Source: Neisseria animalis (GTDB taxonomy: Bacteria > Pseudomonadota > Gammaproteobacteria > Burkholderiales > Neisseriaceae). Taken from it: 64,000 nt of DNA. The notes below the pieces were generated by a model. The model was given only the letters and a program-made list of their open reading frames with translations, searched no databases and was not told where the DNA came from. The stretch lies in the NCBI RefSeq assembly GCF_900636515.1, contig NZ_LR134287.1, positions 1,178,001-1,242,000 on the forward strand, read 5' to 3'. Position numbers and translations under genes: made by a program. Shown in pieces: positions 48,941 through 57,044 of the stretch (position 1 is the stretch's first letter; each line of letters starts with the position of its first letter).

Positions 48941-49624
48941 ATGATTTTCTATCCTGAATGGTTCGGCAGCCTGTGGATACAGGCAGCATGGTTGCCCTTA
49001 ATCCTGCTGCTGGGCATGACTGCGCGCCGGGCCTTGGCAGCCATACAGCAATACCGTACCGCGGCAGCCCTTGCCGTGATGCTGCTGGCGACAGCATGGA
49101 GTCTGACCGCTACAACCGACAGCGGCACATTGGCCGGTATCAGCTATCATCTGCTTGCCGTCAACCTTGCCGCACTGATGTTGGGCGCACCTGCCGTGTG
49201 TTGGATTGCTGCCTTGCTGATGCTGCCTTACGTTTGGCTGCATACCGGAAGTTTGGCGACTTATCCGCTGAATACGTTGCTGCTGTTGCTGCCGCCGCTT
49301 GCGGTCAACCTGACGGCACGTTATTGCGTCAACCGCCTGCCGCCCAATATTTTTATCTTTATCTTTCTCAACGGCTTTCTCGCTTCCGCTGCCGGTATTG
49401 TGTTTACAGGTCTGCTTTTAACCGCATTTTTATCGGTTGGCAGCGGATTTGCAGACGGCGGTTTGTGGGGCAATGCCTTTCCCGTTTTCTTTCTGATTGC
49501 TTGGGCAGAGGCTTTTTTAAGCGGTATTGCCACGGCAATTTTCATTGCATTGAAGCCGCAGTGGATCAGTACTTTTGATGACAACCGTTATTTGAAACGG
49601 CAAAACCGTATTTGGCAGGATTGA
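48941..49624 (+). CDS. CbiM-like / ECF-type permease family membrane protein
   Basis: 227 residues with about six to seven hydrophobic helices. It resembles the CbiM-type components of energy-coupling-factor (cobalt/nickel) transporters, e.g. AGISYHLLAVNLAALMLGAP near 65 and IAWAEAFLSGIATAIFIAL near 190. The usual CbiM N-terminal MHIxxG metal-binding motif is absent (it starts MIFYPEWFGSLW), and no T-component or ATPase gene is adjacent. Metal transport is therefore doubtful and the substrate is unknown. It converges on ung with only three bases between stops. Confidence 0.7.
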   Translation: MIFYPEWFGSLWIQAAWLPLILLLGMTARRALAAIQQYRTAAALAVMLLATAWSLTATTDSGTLAGISYHLLAVNLAALMLGAPAVCWIAALLMLPYVWLHTGSLATYPLNTLLLLLPPLAVNLTARYCVNRLPPNIFIFIFLNGFLASAAGIVFTGLLLTAFLSVGSGFADGGLWGNAFPVFFLIAWAEAFLSGIATAIFIALKPQWISTFDDNRYLKRQNRIWQD

Positions 49625-49627
49625 TGT

Positions 49628-50296
49628 TCAGACGGCCTGAATCTGCCAATCGATGGCCGTTAAGCCGTGTTGCTGCAGATAGCTGTTGGCTTGCGAGAAG
49701 TGGCGGCAGCCGAAGAAACCTCGGTAGGCCGAAAGCGGGGAAGGATGCGGAGCGGTCAAAACCAAATGGCGGTTGCGGTCGATAAACGCTCCTTTTTTTT
49801 GTGCATGGCTTCCCCAAAGCATGAACACGATGTGTTCTCTGTGTTGGTTGAGTTGCGCGATAACGCGGTCGGTAAATTTCTCCCAGCCGAGGGACGCGTG
49901 GGAATGTGCTTGTCCGGCACGCACGGTCAGGACTGTATTGAGCAGCAATACGCCTTGCTCTGCCCAAGATTGCAGGCAGCCGTGTTGGGGAATCTGAAAA
50001 CCTTCGATGTCGTCGGCCAGTTCTTTGTAGATATTTACCAGCGAGGGCGGAACGGCGATGTCGGGGCGGACGGAAAACGCCAAGCCGTGTGCCTGTCCTG
50101 CGCCGTGGTAGGGATCTTGCCCCAAGATGACGACTTTGACTTGGTGAAATTCGGTGGCTTTGAAAGCATTGAAGACATCGGCAGCAGGCGGGTAGATGAT
50201 TTGTCCGCCCTCACGTTCTTGGCGTACGCTGTGTATGATGTGTTGTAAATAAGCCTGTTCTTTTTCTGCGCCGATTGCGTCGTGCCAAGTGTGCAT
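49628..50296 (-). CDS. ung: Uracil-DNA glycosylase
   Basis: Excises uracil from DNA to start base excision repair. 222 residues from [20 protein letters not shown]; the upstream frame extends into an uptake motif and is rejected. Family 1 motifs: [20 protein letters not shown] (the water-activating Asp in GQDPYHG, about 61-67), [17 protein letters not shown] and [21 protein letters not shown] with the catalytic His. The last codons and stop (QAV then TGA) are encoded by an AA-type uptake motif (GGCCGTCTGAA), so the motif has been built into the gene end. Confidence 0.96.
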   Translation of the reverse strand: MHTWHDAIGAEKEQAYLQHIIHSVRQEREGGQIIYPPAADVFNAFKATEFHQVKVVILGQDPYHGAGQAHGLAFSVRPDIAVPPSLVNIYKELADDIEGFQIPQHGCLQSWAEQGVLLLNTVLTVRAGQAHSHASLGWEKFTDRVIAQLNQHREHIVFMLWGSHAQKKGAFIDRNRHLVLTAPHPSPLSAYRGFFGCRHFSQANSYLQQHGLTAIDWQIQAV

Positions 50297-50378
50297 GGAT
50301 TCGCTCCTGAGATTTGCAGACGGCATTATATAGCGGAATGCTTGAAAAATCGAAATGGCTGTGTTTGCCCGGAATCAT

Positions 50379-50426
50379 AAAAACCGTCTGAATCGGTTGG
50401 CATACCCCATATTCAGACGGCTTGTT
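50379..50426 (-). terminator. Uptake-motif hairpin downstream of the cyclophilin gene
   Basis: ACCGTCTGAAT pairs with ATTCAGACGGC across about 20 bases. It is of the AA type and lies between the cyclophilin stop and the ung start. Confidence 0.55.
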
Positions 50427-50497
50427 TGCGGAAAATTGTTATCGGATAACGCTGAGCAAAATGCAGCCAAGCAGACCGTAGCAATTAACGCTTGATT

Positions 50498-51064
50498 TTA
50501 CTGTGAAATCTGCACGCTTTTAATCAGCACGGGTTTGACGGGTACATCTTGATGGAAACCGCGGCCGGCGGTTTTGCTTTGGCTGATGAGTTTGACAACA
50601 TTCATGCCGGAAGTAACTTTGCCGAATACGGTATAGCCGTAGCCTTGCGGTGTTTTGTTTTTAAAGTTGAGAAAATCATTATCGGCGGTATTGATGAAAA
50701 ACTGGCTGGTGGCGGAATGCGGATTGCCGGTGCGGGCCATGGCAATGGTGCCGACGGTGTTTTTCAAGCCGTTGTCGGCTTCGTTGCTGATGGCTTTGTC
50801 AACAGGCTTGGCGGTCATGTCGGCTGTGTAGCCGCCGCCCTGAATCATGAAGCCGTCGATAACGCGATGGAAAACGGTGTTGTTGTAAAAGCCTTTTTTG
50901 GCGTACGCGACGAAGTTGGCAACGGTTTTCGGTGCTTTTTTCTCGTCCAACAACAATTCGATTTTGCCCATATTGGTGTCGATTACCGCTTTGGTTTGCG
51001 CGGAGGCAGTAAAGGAAGCTGCCAACATCAGCGCGCAGAAAGTGCTTTGAGTGAAGATGTTCAT
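50498..51064 (-). CDS. Periplasmic peptidyl-prolyl cis-trans isomerase (cyclophilin type)
   Basis: Catalyses proline isomerisation during folding. 188 residues. A signal peptide (MNIFTQSTFCALMLAASFTA, cleavage likely after SAQ or ASA near 22-23) directs it to the periplasm. The cyclophilin core shows VAYAKKGFYNNTVFHRVIDG, FMIQGGGYTADM, NPHSATSQFFIN and YTVFGKVTSGMNVV, including the catalytic Arg and Phe. It matches PpiA-type enzymes. It lies 35 bases downstream of the DUF456 gene in the same direction, so probably in one operon. Confidence 0.9.
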   Translation of the reverse strand: MNIFTQSTFCALMLAASFTASAQTKAVIDTNMGKIELLLDEKKAPKTVANFVAYAKKGFYNNTVFHRVIDGFMIQGGGYTADMTAKPVDKAISNEADNGLKNTVGTIAMARTGNPHSATSQFFINTADNDFLNFKNKTPQGYGYTVFGKVTSGMNVVKLISQSKTAGRGFHQDVPVKPVLIKSVQISQ

Positions 51065-51099
51065 AATATTCTCTTTGGATTGAGGTAAAAGGGAAGCTT

Positions 51100-51591
51100 T
51101 TAGGCAAACCAACTGATGATCCACATGGTCAACAGCGTTAATACGATGGTCAGCGCGCAGCCGATTTTGGCAACGGTACCGATAATGAAGCCGATGAGTG
51201 TGCCGAAGCTGACTTTGCCTGCCTGCCACATATCCTTGCGGGTAATAAATTCACCGACCGCCGCACCAATCATCGGACCGAACAACAACCCGGGCAGCGA
51301 GAAGAATGCGCCGGCGATACCGCCGATGAATGCGCCCCACACGGCAAGTTTGTCTGCACCGGTATATTTCGCCCCGAGCATTCCGGCAACGTAATCCATT
51401 GCAGTGCCGATAACGGCGACAATGGCCAGAAAAATCAAAGTGGTCGAGCCGAAAATTTGGTAGTCTCCGGCATGAGCCAGCAACCATGCGCCGCCGAACA
51501 TCAAGCCCAAACCGGGAATGGCGGGATAAATCGTGCCGAGCAATCCTGCGGTAACGGCAATCAAGCCGAGAATGATGAAAACAACAGTCAT
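51100..51591 (-). CDS. DUF456 family membrane protein
   Basis: 163 residues from MTVVFIILGLIAVTAGLLGT with AGGAATACC upstream. It is almost entirely hydrophobic, with about four to five helices and a glycine-rich centre (AVWGAFIGGIAGAFFSLPGL then LFGPMIGAAVGEF). PxIPGLGLMFGGAWL near residue 23 is characteristic of DUF456. Function is unknown. Longer in-frame reading to 51831 passes through a Correia-like element and is rejected. Confidence 0.85.
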   Translation of the reverse strand: MTVVFIILGLIAVTAGLLGTIYPAIPGLGLMFGGAWLLAHAGDYQIFGSTTLIFLAIVAVIGTAMDYVAGMLGAKYTGADKLAVWGAFIGGIAGAFFSLPGLLFGPMIGAAVGEFITRKDMWQAGKVSFGTLIGFIIGTVAKIGCALTIVLTLLTMWIISWFA

Positions 51592-51710
51592 GGTATTCCT
51601 TTGGTTGGAGAAGGAGTGAAATATACAGACGGCCTTTATGGTCGGAAGCAGGCAAAAAATGCAGCGTGTATTATTGCGCCAATCCGAAATTCTGCAAGCA
51701 TGATTTGTGC

Positions 51711-51744
51711 AAAAAAATAAAAATCCGGGTAAACACCCGGACTT
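51711..51744 (-). terminator. Terminator of ttcA
   Basis: On the minus strand GTCCGGGTGTTTACCCGGAT leads into TTTTATTTTTTTG. A Correia-like element separates it from the ttcA stop, so it seems to have been displaced about 107 bases from the gene. Confidence 0.8.
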
Positions 51745-51851
51745 TATAGTCGAATAAAATAAGAATGAGACAAGGCAGCGAAGCCGCAGACAGTACACAT
51801 AGTACGGCAAGGCAAAGCAACGCTGTATCATTCTTATTTTAAATGACTATA
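51745..51851 (+). repeat. Correia-like 107-bp element, copy 8
   Basis: Full length: TATAGTCGAATAAAATAAGA to TTTTAAATGACTATA. It lies between ttcA and its likely terminator. Confidence 0.9.
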
Positions 51852-51876
51852 TTTTGACGCCGCAGAGATATTGAGA

Positions 51877-52836
51877 TTACATACCGCAGCCGTTTTTCGG
51901 TTTGCTGGCCAGAATATTGATGACCTTGCGCTCCGGCTTGGTTTCGATTTTGATTTCGCTGTCGTCTTCTTCAAGGCCGTCTGCAAAACGCTCGGGCATG
52001 GTTTCGCTGTCAAATGCCAAGTCGCCGCCGTGTTTCAGATTCTGTCCGCGCTCCAAGCCGGCAAAGTCAAACAGTTCGGTATCCGCCAAATGCGAGGGAA
52101 CGATGTTTTGCAGAGCGGAAAACATGGATTCGATGCGCCCCGGGAAACGCTTGTCCCAATCGCGCAGCATATCGCCGATGACTTGGCGTTGCAGATTGGG
52201 CTGCGAGCCGCACAGGTTGCACGGGATAATCGGGAATTGCTTCAATTCGGCATATTTGACCAAGTCTTTTTCTTTAACATAGGCCAGCGGGCGGATAACG
52301 ATATGTTCGCCGTTGTCGGATACCAGTTTCGGCGGCATGGCTTTGAGTTTGCCGCCGTAAAACATATTCAGAAACAGCGTGGCCAAAATATCATCGCGGT
52401 GGTGGCCGAGGGCGATTTTGGTGCAGCCCAATTCTTTGGCGGTGCGGTACAGAATGCCGCGGCGCAGGCGGCTGCACAGCGAGCAGGTGGTTTTGCCTTC
52501 TTCCAGTACGCGCTTCACGGTGGAGTAGGTGTCTTCTTCGACGATTTTGTAATCCACGCCGATGCTGTCGAGATATTCGGGCAGGACGTGTTCGGGAAAC
52601 CCGGGTTGTTTTTGGTCGAGATTGACGGCAACGAGCGAGAAATCAATCGGTGCGCTGGCTTGGAGTTGGCGCAGAATATCCAAAAGGGCATAGCTGTCTT
52701 TGCCGCCCGATAAGCAGACCATGATTTTGTCGCCCGGCTCAATCATGTTGAAGTCGTTGATGGCATCGCCTACGGCGTGGCGCAGGCGTTTGCTGAGTTT
52801 GTTGTTTTCTAATTCTTGTTTGGTTTTTTTAGACAT
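51877..52836 (-). CDS. ttcA: tRNA 2-thiocytidine synthetase TtcA
   Basis: Thiolates C32 of certain tRNAs using ATP and an Fe-S cluster. 319 residues. The PP-loop is [13 protein letters not shown] (about 41-53), and two CxxC pairs, [12 protein letters not shown] (about 118) and [10 protein letters not shown] (about 208), bind the cluster. [13 protein letters not shown] text ([20 protein letters not shown]) is also present. The C-terminal 50 residues are poorly conserved. A CA-type uptake motif is inside the coding sequence near 51975. The 150 bases upstream hold a 14-G tract. Confidence 0.96.
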   Translation of the reverse strand: MSKKTKQELENNKLSKRLRHAVGDAINDFNMIEPGDKIMVCLSGGKDSYALLDILRQLQASAPIDFSLVAVNLDQKQPGFPEHVLPEYLDSIGVDYKIVEEDTYSTVKRVLEEGKTTCSLCSRLRRGILYRTAKELGCTKIALGHHRDDILATLFLNMFYGGKLKAMPPKLVSDNGEHIVIRPLAYVKEKDLVKYAELKQFPIIPCNLCGSQPNLQRQVIGDMLRDWDKRFPGRIESMFSALQNIVPSHLADTELFDFAGLERGQNLKHGGDLAFDSETMPERFADGLEEDDSEIKIETKPERKVINILASKPKNGCGM

Positions 52837-52914
52837 AATGGTGGGATAGAAAATACTGGGCAGGAAAGACGGTATTTTACTGGAAAATGCTTTTCAAGCG
52901 AATGTTTAATGCCG

Positions 52915-52950
52915 TCTGCAAACAGATATTTTGTGCAATCTGTTTGCAGA
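52915..52950 (-). terminator. Hairpin between fghA and ttcA
   Basis: TCTGCAAACAGAT-loop-ATCTGTTTGCAGA forms a 13-bp stem that incorporates an uptake motif. It has no T-run. Confidence 0.5.
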
Positions 52951-52985
52951 TTGTCGGATATGTTCATCTTGCCGCACATTCGTTC

Positions 52986-52999
52986 GGGGGGGGGGGGGG
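52986..52999. repeat. Homopolymeric tract of 14 G
   Basis: Fourteen consecutive G residues between fghA and ttcA. Tracts of this length slip during replication and in Neisseria often mark phase-variable loci. No convincing coding frame runs through it, so any effect would be on transcription or on a lost gene. Confidence 0.9.
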
Positions 53000-53059
53000 C
53001 GCCTCATGATTTGAGCAGCCTGATGAACCTCTGCCCAAAGCTGTGATGTCTGTACCGCC

Positions 53060-53902
53060 TTACAACCCCAACGCTTGTGCATGAAACTCGATATGGGTGT
53101 CGATAAAGCTGGCGATGAAAAAATAGCTGTGGTCATAGCCGGGGCGCATTTTGAACTGTATGTCGAATCCACAGGCGCGGGCGGTGCGGACGAAGGTTTC
53201 GGGTTGCAGCTCCTGCGGGTAAAAACTGTCGGCATCGCCTTGATCGATGAGAATCGGCAGCTTACCGGAAGCTGTTTGCAATAATTCCGTGCTGTCGTAT
53301 TGTTTCCATGAGTTGCTGTTGCCGCCCAAATAGGCGCTAAAGGCTTTTTGTCCCCACGGAGTTTGGCAGGGGTTGACAATAGGGGCGAATGCGGAAACGG
53401 CAGCATAGCGTTCAGGATTTTTCAGAGCAATTTGCAACGCGCCGTGTCCGCCCATGCTGTGGCCGAAAATACTGCGTTTGTCGCTTACGGGAAATTCGGA
53501 TTCGATGAGGGCGGGCAGTTCCGAAACGATATAGTCGTACATTCGGTAATGGGGTGCCCAAGGCTGTTCGGTGGCATTGAGATAGAAGCCTGCACCTTGT
53601 CCCAAATCGTAACCCTCTGCATCGGCAATATCTTCACCGCGGGGCGAAGTGTCGGGCATCACCAGAGCGATACCCCATTGGGCAGCAAAACGCTGCGCGC
53701 CGGACTTTTGCGTAAAATTTTCGTCGGTGCAGGTCAGGCCGGACAGCCAGTATAAAACAGGAACTTTATAGCCTTGCAGGGCTTGCGGGGGGAGATAGAC
53801 GGCAAAAGTCATGTCGCATTGCGTGGTTTCGGAAAAATGGCGGTAGCGGCGTTGCGAGCCGTTAAACAGTTTATTTTCGGAAATCAGGGTAAGTGCGGTC
53901 AT
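53060..53902 (-). CDS. fghA: S-formylglutathione hydrolase
   Basis: Hydrolyses S-formylglutathione to formate and glutathione in formaldehyde detoxification; an esterase D homologue. 280 residues from MTALTLISENKLFNGSQRRY. The nucleophile is Ser in FGHSMGGHGALQIAL (about 146-160), Asp in IDQGDADSFYP and His in RPGYDHSYFFI complete the triad. The family segments LYWLSGLTCTDENF and DTSPRGEDIADAEGYDLGQGAGFY are present. The partner formaldehyde dehydrogenase gene (adhC) is not adjacent. Confidence 0.95.
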   Translation of the reverse strand: MTALTLISENKLFNGSQRRYRHFSETTQCDMTFAVYLPPQALQGYKVPVLYWLSGLTCTDENFTQKSGAQRFAAQWGIALVMPDTSPRGEDIADAEGYDLGQGAGFYLNATEQPWAPHYRMYDYIVSELPALIESEFPVSDKRSIFGHSMGGHGALQIALKNPERYAAVSAFAPIVNPCQTPWGQKAFSAYLGGNSNSWKQYDSTELLQTASGKLPILIDQGDADSFYPQELQPETFVRTARACGFDIQFKMRPGYDHSYFFIASFIDTHIEFHAQALGL

Positions 53903-54023
53903 GACAGTGCTTCTCTTTATATTATTAAGTATCTGCGGAATGATAGGGGATTGGAACGGTTTATGCAAATTTGCAGACGGCCTTGATGCTGCTTAAAAGC
54001 CGTCTGTTCAATGGTTTGGTAAT

Positions 54024-54216
54024 CTATACACAAACTTTGTGGATAACTTTGTGGATAGTATCGGTATAAGGTGAAAAAACGTTTAACTGACAATGCGGCG
54101 CTTAAGTTGATTAAAAAGTAATCAAAATAAATTATTTAAAATCAATATGTTATAAATCATTCAAAATATAGTCGCCAATTATATAAAATTCCTAAGCAAA
54201 ACAAAGTAGTGGATAA
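54024..54216. promoter_or_regulatory. AT-rich region with DnaA-box-like sites
   Basis: TGTGGATAA at 54038-54046 is a perfect DnaA box (TTATCCACA on the other strand). CTATACACA (54024-54032), TGTGGATAG (54050-54058) and AGTGGATAA (54208-54216) each differ by one base. Between them the sequence is very AT-rich (GATTAAAAAGTAATCAAAAT, then AATTATTTAAAATC). This lies within the 411-base gap before proS, which otherwise holds two partial uptake motifs (53975-54005) and the proS promoter. Confidence 0.5.
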
Positions 54217-54273
54217 TTTTTTGAAATAATGGATTGACAGCGGAAAAATTGTCAAAAATTTGTTGCTTTGCGT

Positions 54274-54279
54274 TACAAT
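54274..54279 (+). promoter_or_regulatory. -10 of proS
   Basis: TACAAT 34 bases before the proS ATG; TTGTCA at 54249-54254 could be the -35 with slightly long spacing of 19. Confidence 0.4.
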
Positions 54280-54313
54280 ATACGATTATTTTCGAGCAGA
54301 CAGAAACCACATC

Positions 54314-56029
54314 ATGAAAGCCAGTCAATTTTTTATCTCTACTTTAAAGGAAGCACCTGCCGAAGCATCGCTTGCCAGCCATAAATTGATGCTGCGTGCC
54401 GGTTTGATCAAAGGCGTTGCCTCGGGTCTGTACACTTGGATGCCGATGGGTCTGCGCGTGTTGCGCAAAGTGGAAAACATCGTGCGCGAAGAAATGAACC
54501 GCTCGGGCAGCGTGGAATTGCTGATGCCGGTGGTACAGCCGGCCGAATTGTGGCAGGAGAGCGGACGCTGGGAGTTTTACGGTAAAGAATTGCTGCGCCT
54601 CAAAGACCGCAAAGATGCCGATTTCTGCATGGGGCCGACCTGCGAAGAAGTCATCACCGACATCGTGCGCAAGGAAATCAACAGCTACAAGCAGCTGCCG
54701 AAAAATTTCTACCATATCCAAACCAAATTCCGCGATGAAATCCGCCCCCGCTTCGGCGTGATGCGCGCGCGCGAGTTTGTCATGAAAGACGCGTATTCGT
54801 TCCATGCCGATTATGAATCGCTGGTGCGCGACGGCTATCAGCCCATGTATGATGCCTACTGCCGCATTTTCGACCGCTTGGGGCTGAACTACCGTCCCGT
54901 TGCCGCCGACACGGGCAGCATCGGCGGCACCGGTTCGCACGAATTCCAAGTATTGGCCGAAAGCGGCGAAGACGTCATCGCATACAGCGATGCTTCCGAT
55001 TTTGCCGCCAATGTCGAGCTGGCACCGACACTGCCGCTGTCGGGCGAACGTGCTCCGGCAGGCAAAGCTTTGGAAAAAGTCCACACGCCGGATGTAAAAA
55101 CCATTGCCGCGCTGGTAGCGTTTCTCAATGTTCCTGTTGAGCAAACGCTGAAATCCATCGTAGTCGAAGGTGAAGAAGAGGGCGAATTGGTGTTGCTGCT
55201 GCTGCGTGGCGATCATGAGTTCAACGACATCAAGGCCGAAAAACTCGCAGGCGTAAAATCGCCGCTGGCCATGGCATCGCCCGAGCTGATTCGCGCCCAA
55301 TTCGGTGCAGACGGCGGATCGCTCGGTCCCGTAGGCTTCAAGGGTAAAGTCTATGCCGATTTTGCTACGGAAAAAGGCGCGGATTGGGTAATCGGTGCCA
55401 ATGAGAACGACTACCACTATACCGGTTTCAATTTCGGACGCGATGCGGCAGAACCGGAGTTTGTTGATTTGCGTAATGTCGTGGAAGGCGATCCGAGCCC
55501 CGACGGTAAAGGCCGTCTGAAACTGGCACGCGGTATCGAAGTCGGCCATGTGTTCCAACTGCGCGACAAATATTCCAAAGCCCTGAACGCCTCGTTTTTG
55601 GACAACAACGGTAAAGCGCAAATCATGGAAATGGGCTGCTACGGCATCGGCGTAACCCGCATCGTGGCTGCCGCCATCGAGCAGAATAACGACGAACGCG
55701 GCATTATCTGGACGGATGCCATGGCTCCGTTTGAAGTCGTTATCGTGCCGATGAACTACAAAAAATCCGAAGCCGTACGCGAGGCCGCCGACCGGATTTA
55801 TGCCGAACTGGCTGCCGCCGGAGCAGACGTATTGCTCGACGACCGCGACGAACGCGCAGGCGTGCTGCTCAACGATTCCGAATTGCTCGGTATCCCGCAC
55901 CGCATCGTCATCGGCGACCGCGCATTGAAAGAAGGCAACGTCGAATACGCCCGCCGCCGCGACAACGAACCGCAAAGCGTGGCATTAAACGAGATTACAG
56001 CAAAAGTACTTGAAGCATTGAAAGTGTAA
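54314..56029 (+). CDS. proS: Prolyl-tRNA synthetase (bacterial type)
   Basis: Charges tRNA-Pro and edits Ala-tRNA-Pro. 571 residues from [20 protein letters not shown]; the ATG at 54314 fits the family start. Class II motifs are [20 protein letters not shown] with REEM (motif 1), [27 protein letters not shown] (motif 2, about 137-163) and [17 protein letters not shown] (motif 3, about 440). The bacterial editing insertion lies at about 225-400 ([28 protein letters not shown]). The C-terminal anticodon-binding domain is complete. It carries an AA-type uptake motif near 55510. Confidence 0.97.
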   Translation: MKASQFFISTLKEAPAEASLASHKLMLRAGLIKGVASGLYTWMPMGLRVLRKVENIVREEMNRSGSVELLMPVVQPAELWQESGRWEFYGKELLRLKDRKDADFCMGPTCEEVITDIVRKEINSYKQLPKNFYHIQTKFRDEIRPRFGVMRAREFVMKDAYSFHADYESLVRDGYQPMYDAYCRIFDRLGLNYRPVAADTGSIGGTGSHEFQVLAESGEDVIAYSDASDFAANVELAPTLPLSGERAPAGKALEKVHTPDVKTIAALVAFLNVPVEQTLKSIVVEGEEEGELVLLLLRGDHEFNDIKAEKLAGVKSPLAMASPELIRAQFGADGGSLGPVGFKGKVYADFATEKGADWVIGANENDYHYTGFNFGRDAAEPEFVDLRNVVEGDPSPDGKGRLKLARGIEVGHVFQLRDKYSKALNASFLDNNGKAQIMEMGCYGIGVTRIVAAAIEQNNDERGIIWTDAMAPFEVVIVPMNYKKSEAVREAADRIYAELAAAGADVLLDDRDERAGVLLNDSELLGIPHRIVIGDRALKEGNVEYARRRDNEPQSVALNEITAKVLEALKV

Positions 56030-56061
56030 AATAACTTTAGAATAAATACCGTCTGTAAAAT

Positions 56062-56400
56062 AAACTGCACCCTGTAAGTTGAACTCTCAACCAACTTAAA
56101 CTGAGGTGCAGTTTTCTTTTCTTATGAGCAAATACATATTAAACTTCAAACATCAAGCTGTCTCACGTTATCAGTTTAAGCAGGCAGCAATGCTCTGCAA
56201 ACGCTCTCCATATTTCCCGTACCCACTTGCACCGTTGGGTTGCTGCATATGACGGCAGTAGTCTTTGTTGTACTCAGATACCCGCAGACAATCCCTTTAT
56301 TGCCAACAAGCCTAATGACGAAAAAACACCGACGGTTCTTCTTGAAGAGCCTTGGTATCTTAGAGTTGAGGTAACTTATTTAAAAATTTGGAAGAAATAA
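56062..56400 (+). mobile_element. Decayed IS3-family fragment (orfA remnant)
   Basis: From an ATG at 56124 the frame reads MSKYILNFKHQAVSRYQFKQ, then shifts: SLQTLSISRTHLHRWVAAYD and later PNDEKTPTVLLEEPWYLRVE with VTYLKIWKK are in other frames. Together they resemble IS3-type OrfA (helix-turn-helix, then the leucine-rich segment). Upstream, AAACTGCACC and GGTGCAGTTT (56062-56115) are inverted and could include the IS end or double as a terminator for proS. No orfB is present. The fragment ends at the Correia-like element. Confidence 0.65.
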
Positions 56401-56402
56401 AG

Positions 56403-56453
56403 TATAGTCGAATAAAATAAGAATGAGACAAGTCAGCGAAGCCGCAGACAGTA
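56403..56453 (+). repeat. Correia-like element, copy 9, left half only
   Basis: TATAGTCGAATAAAATAAGA to GCCGCAGACAGTA, with one change (AAGTCAGC for AAGGCAGC), then the match ends abruptly where the prophage sequence begins. The right half is not found within the window. Confidence 0.85.
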
Positions 56454-56520
56454 TGAAACCCATTGAGATAAATATATAGACTCTGTGAGATAAATGGGAT
56501 GAAGCGGGCTGAAATGGGTT
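56454..56520. mobile_element. Terminus of a Mu-like transposable prophage
   Basis: The sequence starts with the dinucleotide TG, as transposable phage ends do, directly after the broken Correia-like element. TGAGATAAAT occurs at 56464-56473 and again at 56486-56495, a 22-base spacing, as expected for transposase-binding repeats of Mu-type ends. A weaker third block (TGAAATGGG) is near 56510. Confidence 0.6.
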
Positions 56521-56565
56521 TTGGTGGGATTGGATTTGTGAAATAGCGTTGCACAGGGTGTAATG

Positions 56566-56602
56566 AAAATAAACGGGCAGATTTTGCCCGTTTTTGCTTT
56601 TT
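56566..56602 (-). terminator. Terminator of the prophage head-gene operon
   Basis: AAACGGGCA-loop-TGCCCGTTT, flanked by A- and T-rich sequence, directly after the stop of the virion morphogenesis gene. Confidence 0.75.
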
Positions 56603-57042
56603 TAGAGACCTGCTTTGAGTGATTCGAGCGCGATATCGATGATGCGTTTGTCGGCTCCGTTTTGGAGTTGGCCGCTGCCGTTGATGGGGAGGTATGGTCT
56701 GGCCGGAATAGTGACTTTTCTGCCGCGTCCGGCTTGGCCGCCGAGATGGTGGATAGCGGCATAGGGTTTGTTGCTGCCGATTCGTGCGAAGTCGTTGCCG
56801 ACTTGGGTGGAAATGCTGGCGGCAAGTTGGCCGGTCAGTTGCAGGGTTTTGCCGCCTTGCGCCGCGCGTTTGCTTTGTGGCCATTTGTCACCGCCGAAAC
56901 TCTCATTCTCAAAGTTTTCTTCGGTGAGTGAAATCATTTCTGTGGCCACGCCTCTCATCATTTTGCGTGAGTTGCCTAGGTTGGTTAACAGCTGGCTCAA
57001 GCTGCGGTCTACTGATTTTGAGTCTAGGTTGATTTCAATCAT
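56602..57042 (-). CDS. Phage virion morphogenesis protein (Mu gpG / P2 S-like)
   Basis: 146 residues from MIEINLDSKSVDRSLSQLLT. The family pattern is clear: GVATEMISLTEENFENESF, then WPQSKRAAQGGKTLQLTGQL, IGSNKPYAAIHHLGGQAGRG and the C-terminal RPYLPI. Such proteins take part in tail completion or head-tail joining. The start is two bases past the stop of the upstream F-like gene, so they are co-translated. It is the last gene before the operon terminator and the prophage end. In Mu, protease and major capsid genes would follow; they are missing here. Confidence 0.85.
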   Translation of the reverse strand: MIEINLDSKSVDRSLSQLLTNLGNSRKMMRGVATEMISLTEENFENESFGGDKWPQSKRAAQGGKTLQLTGQLAASISTQVGNDFARIGSNKPYAAIHHLGGQAGRGRKVTIPARPYLPINGSGQLQNGADKRIIDIALESLKAGL

Positions 57043-57044
57043 GG

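Noticed and set aside
52906..53406. 166-codon minus-strand frame running through the poly-G tract (poly-C on that strand)
   Set aside because: Most of it is a shadow of fghA in another frame; no family resemblance, so a phase-variable gene could not be supported.
54344..55975. 543-codon minus-strand frame over proS
   Set aside because: Antisense shadow of a full-length, certain gene.
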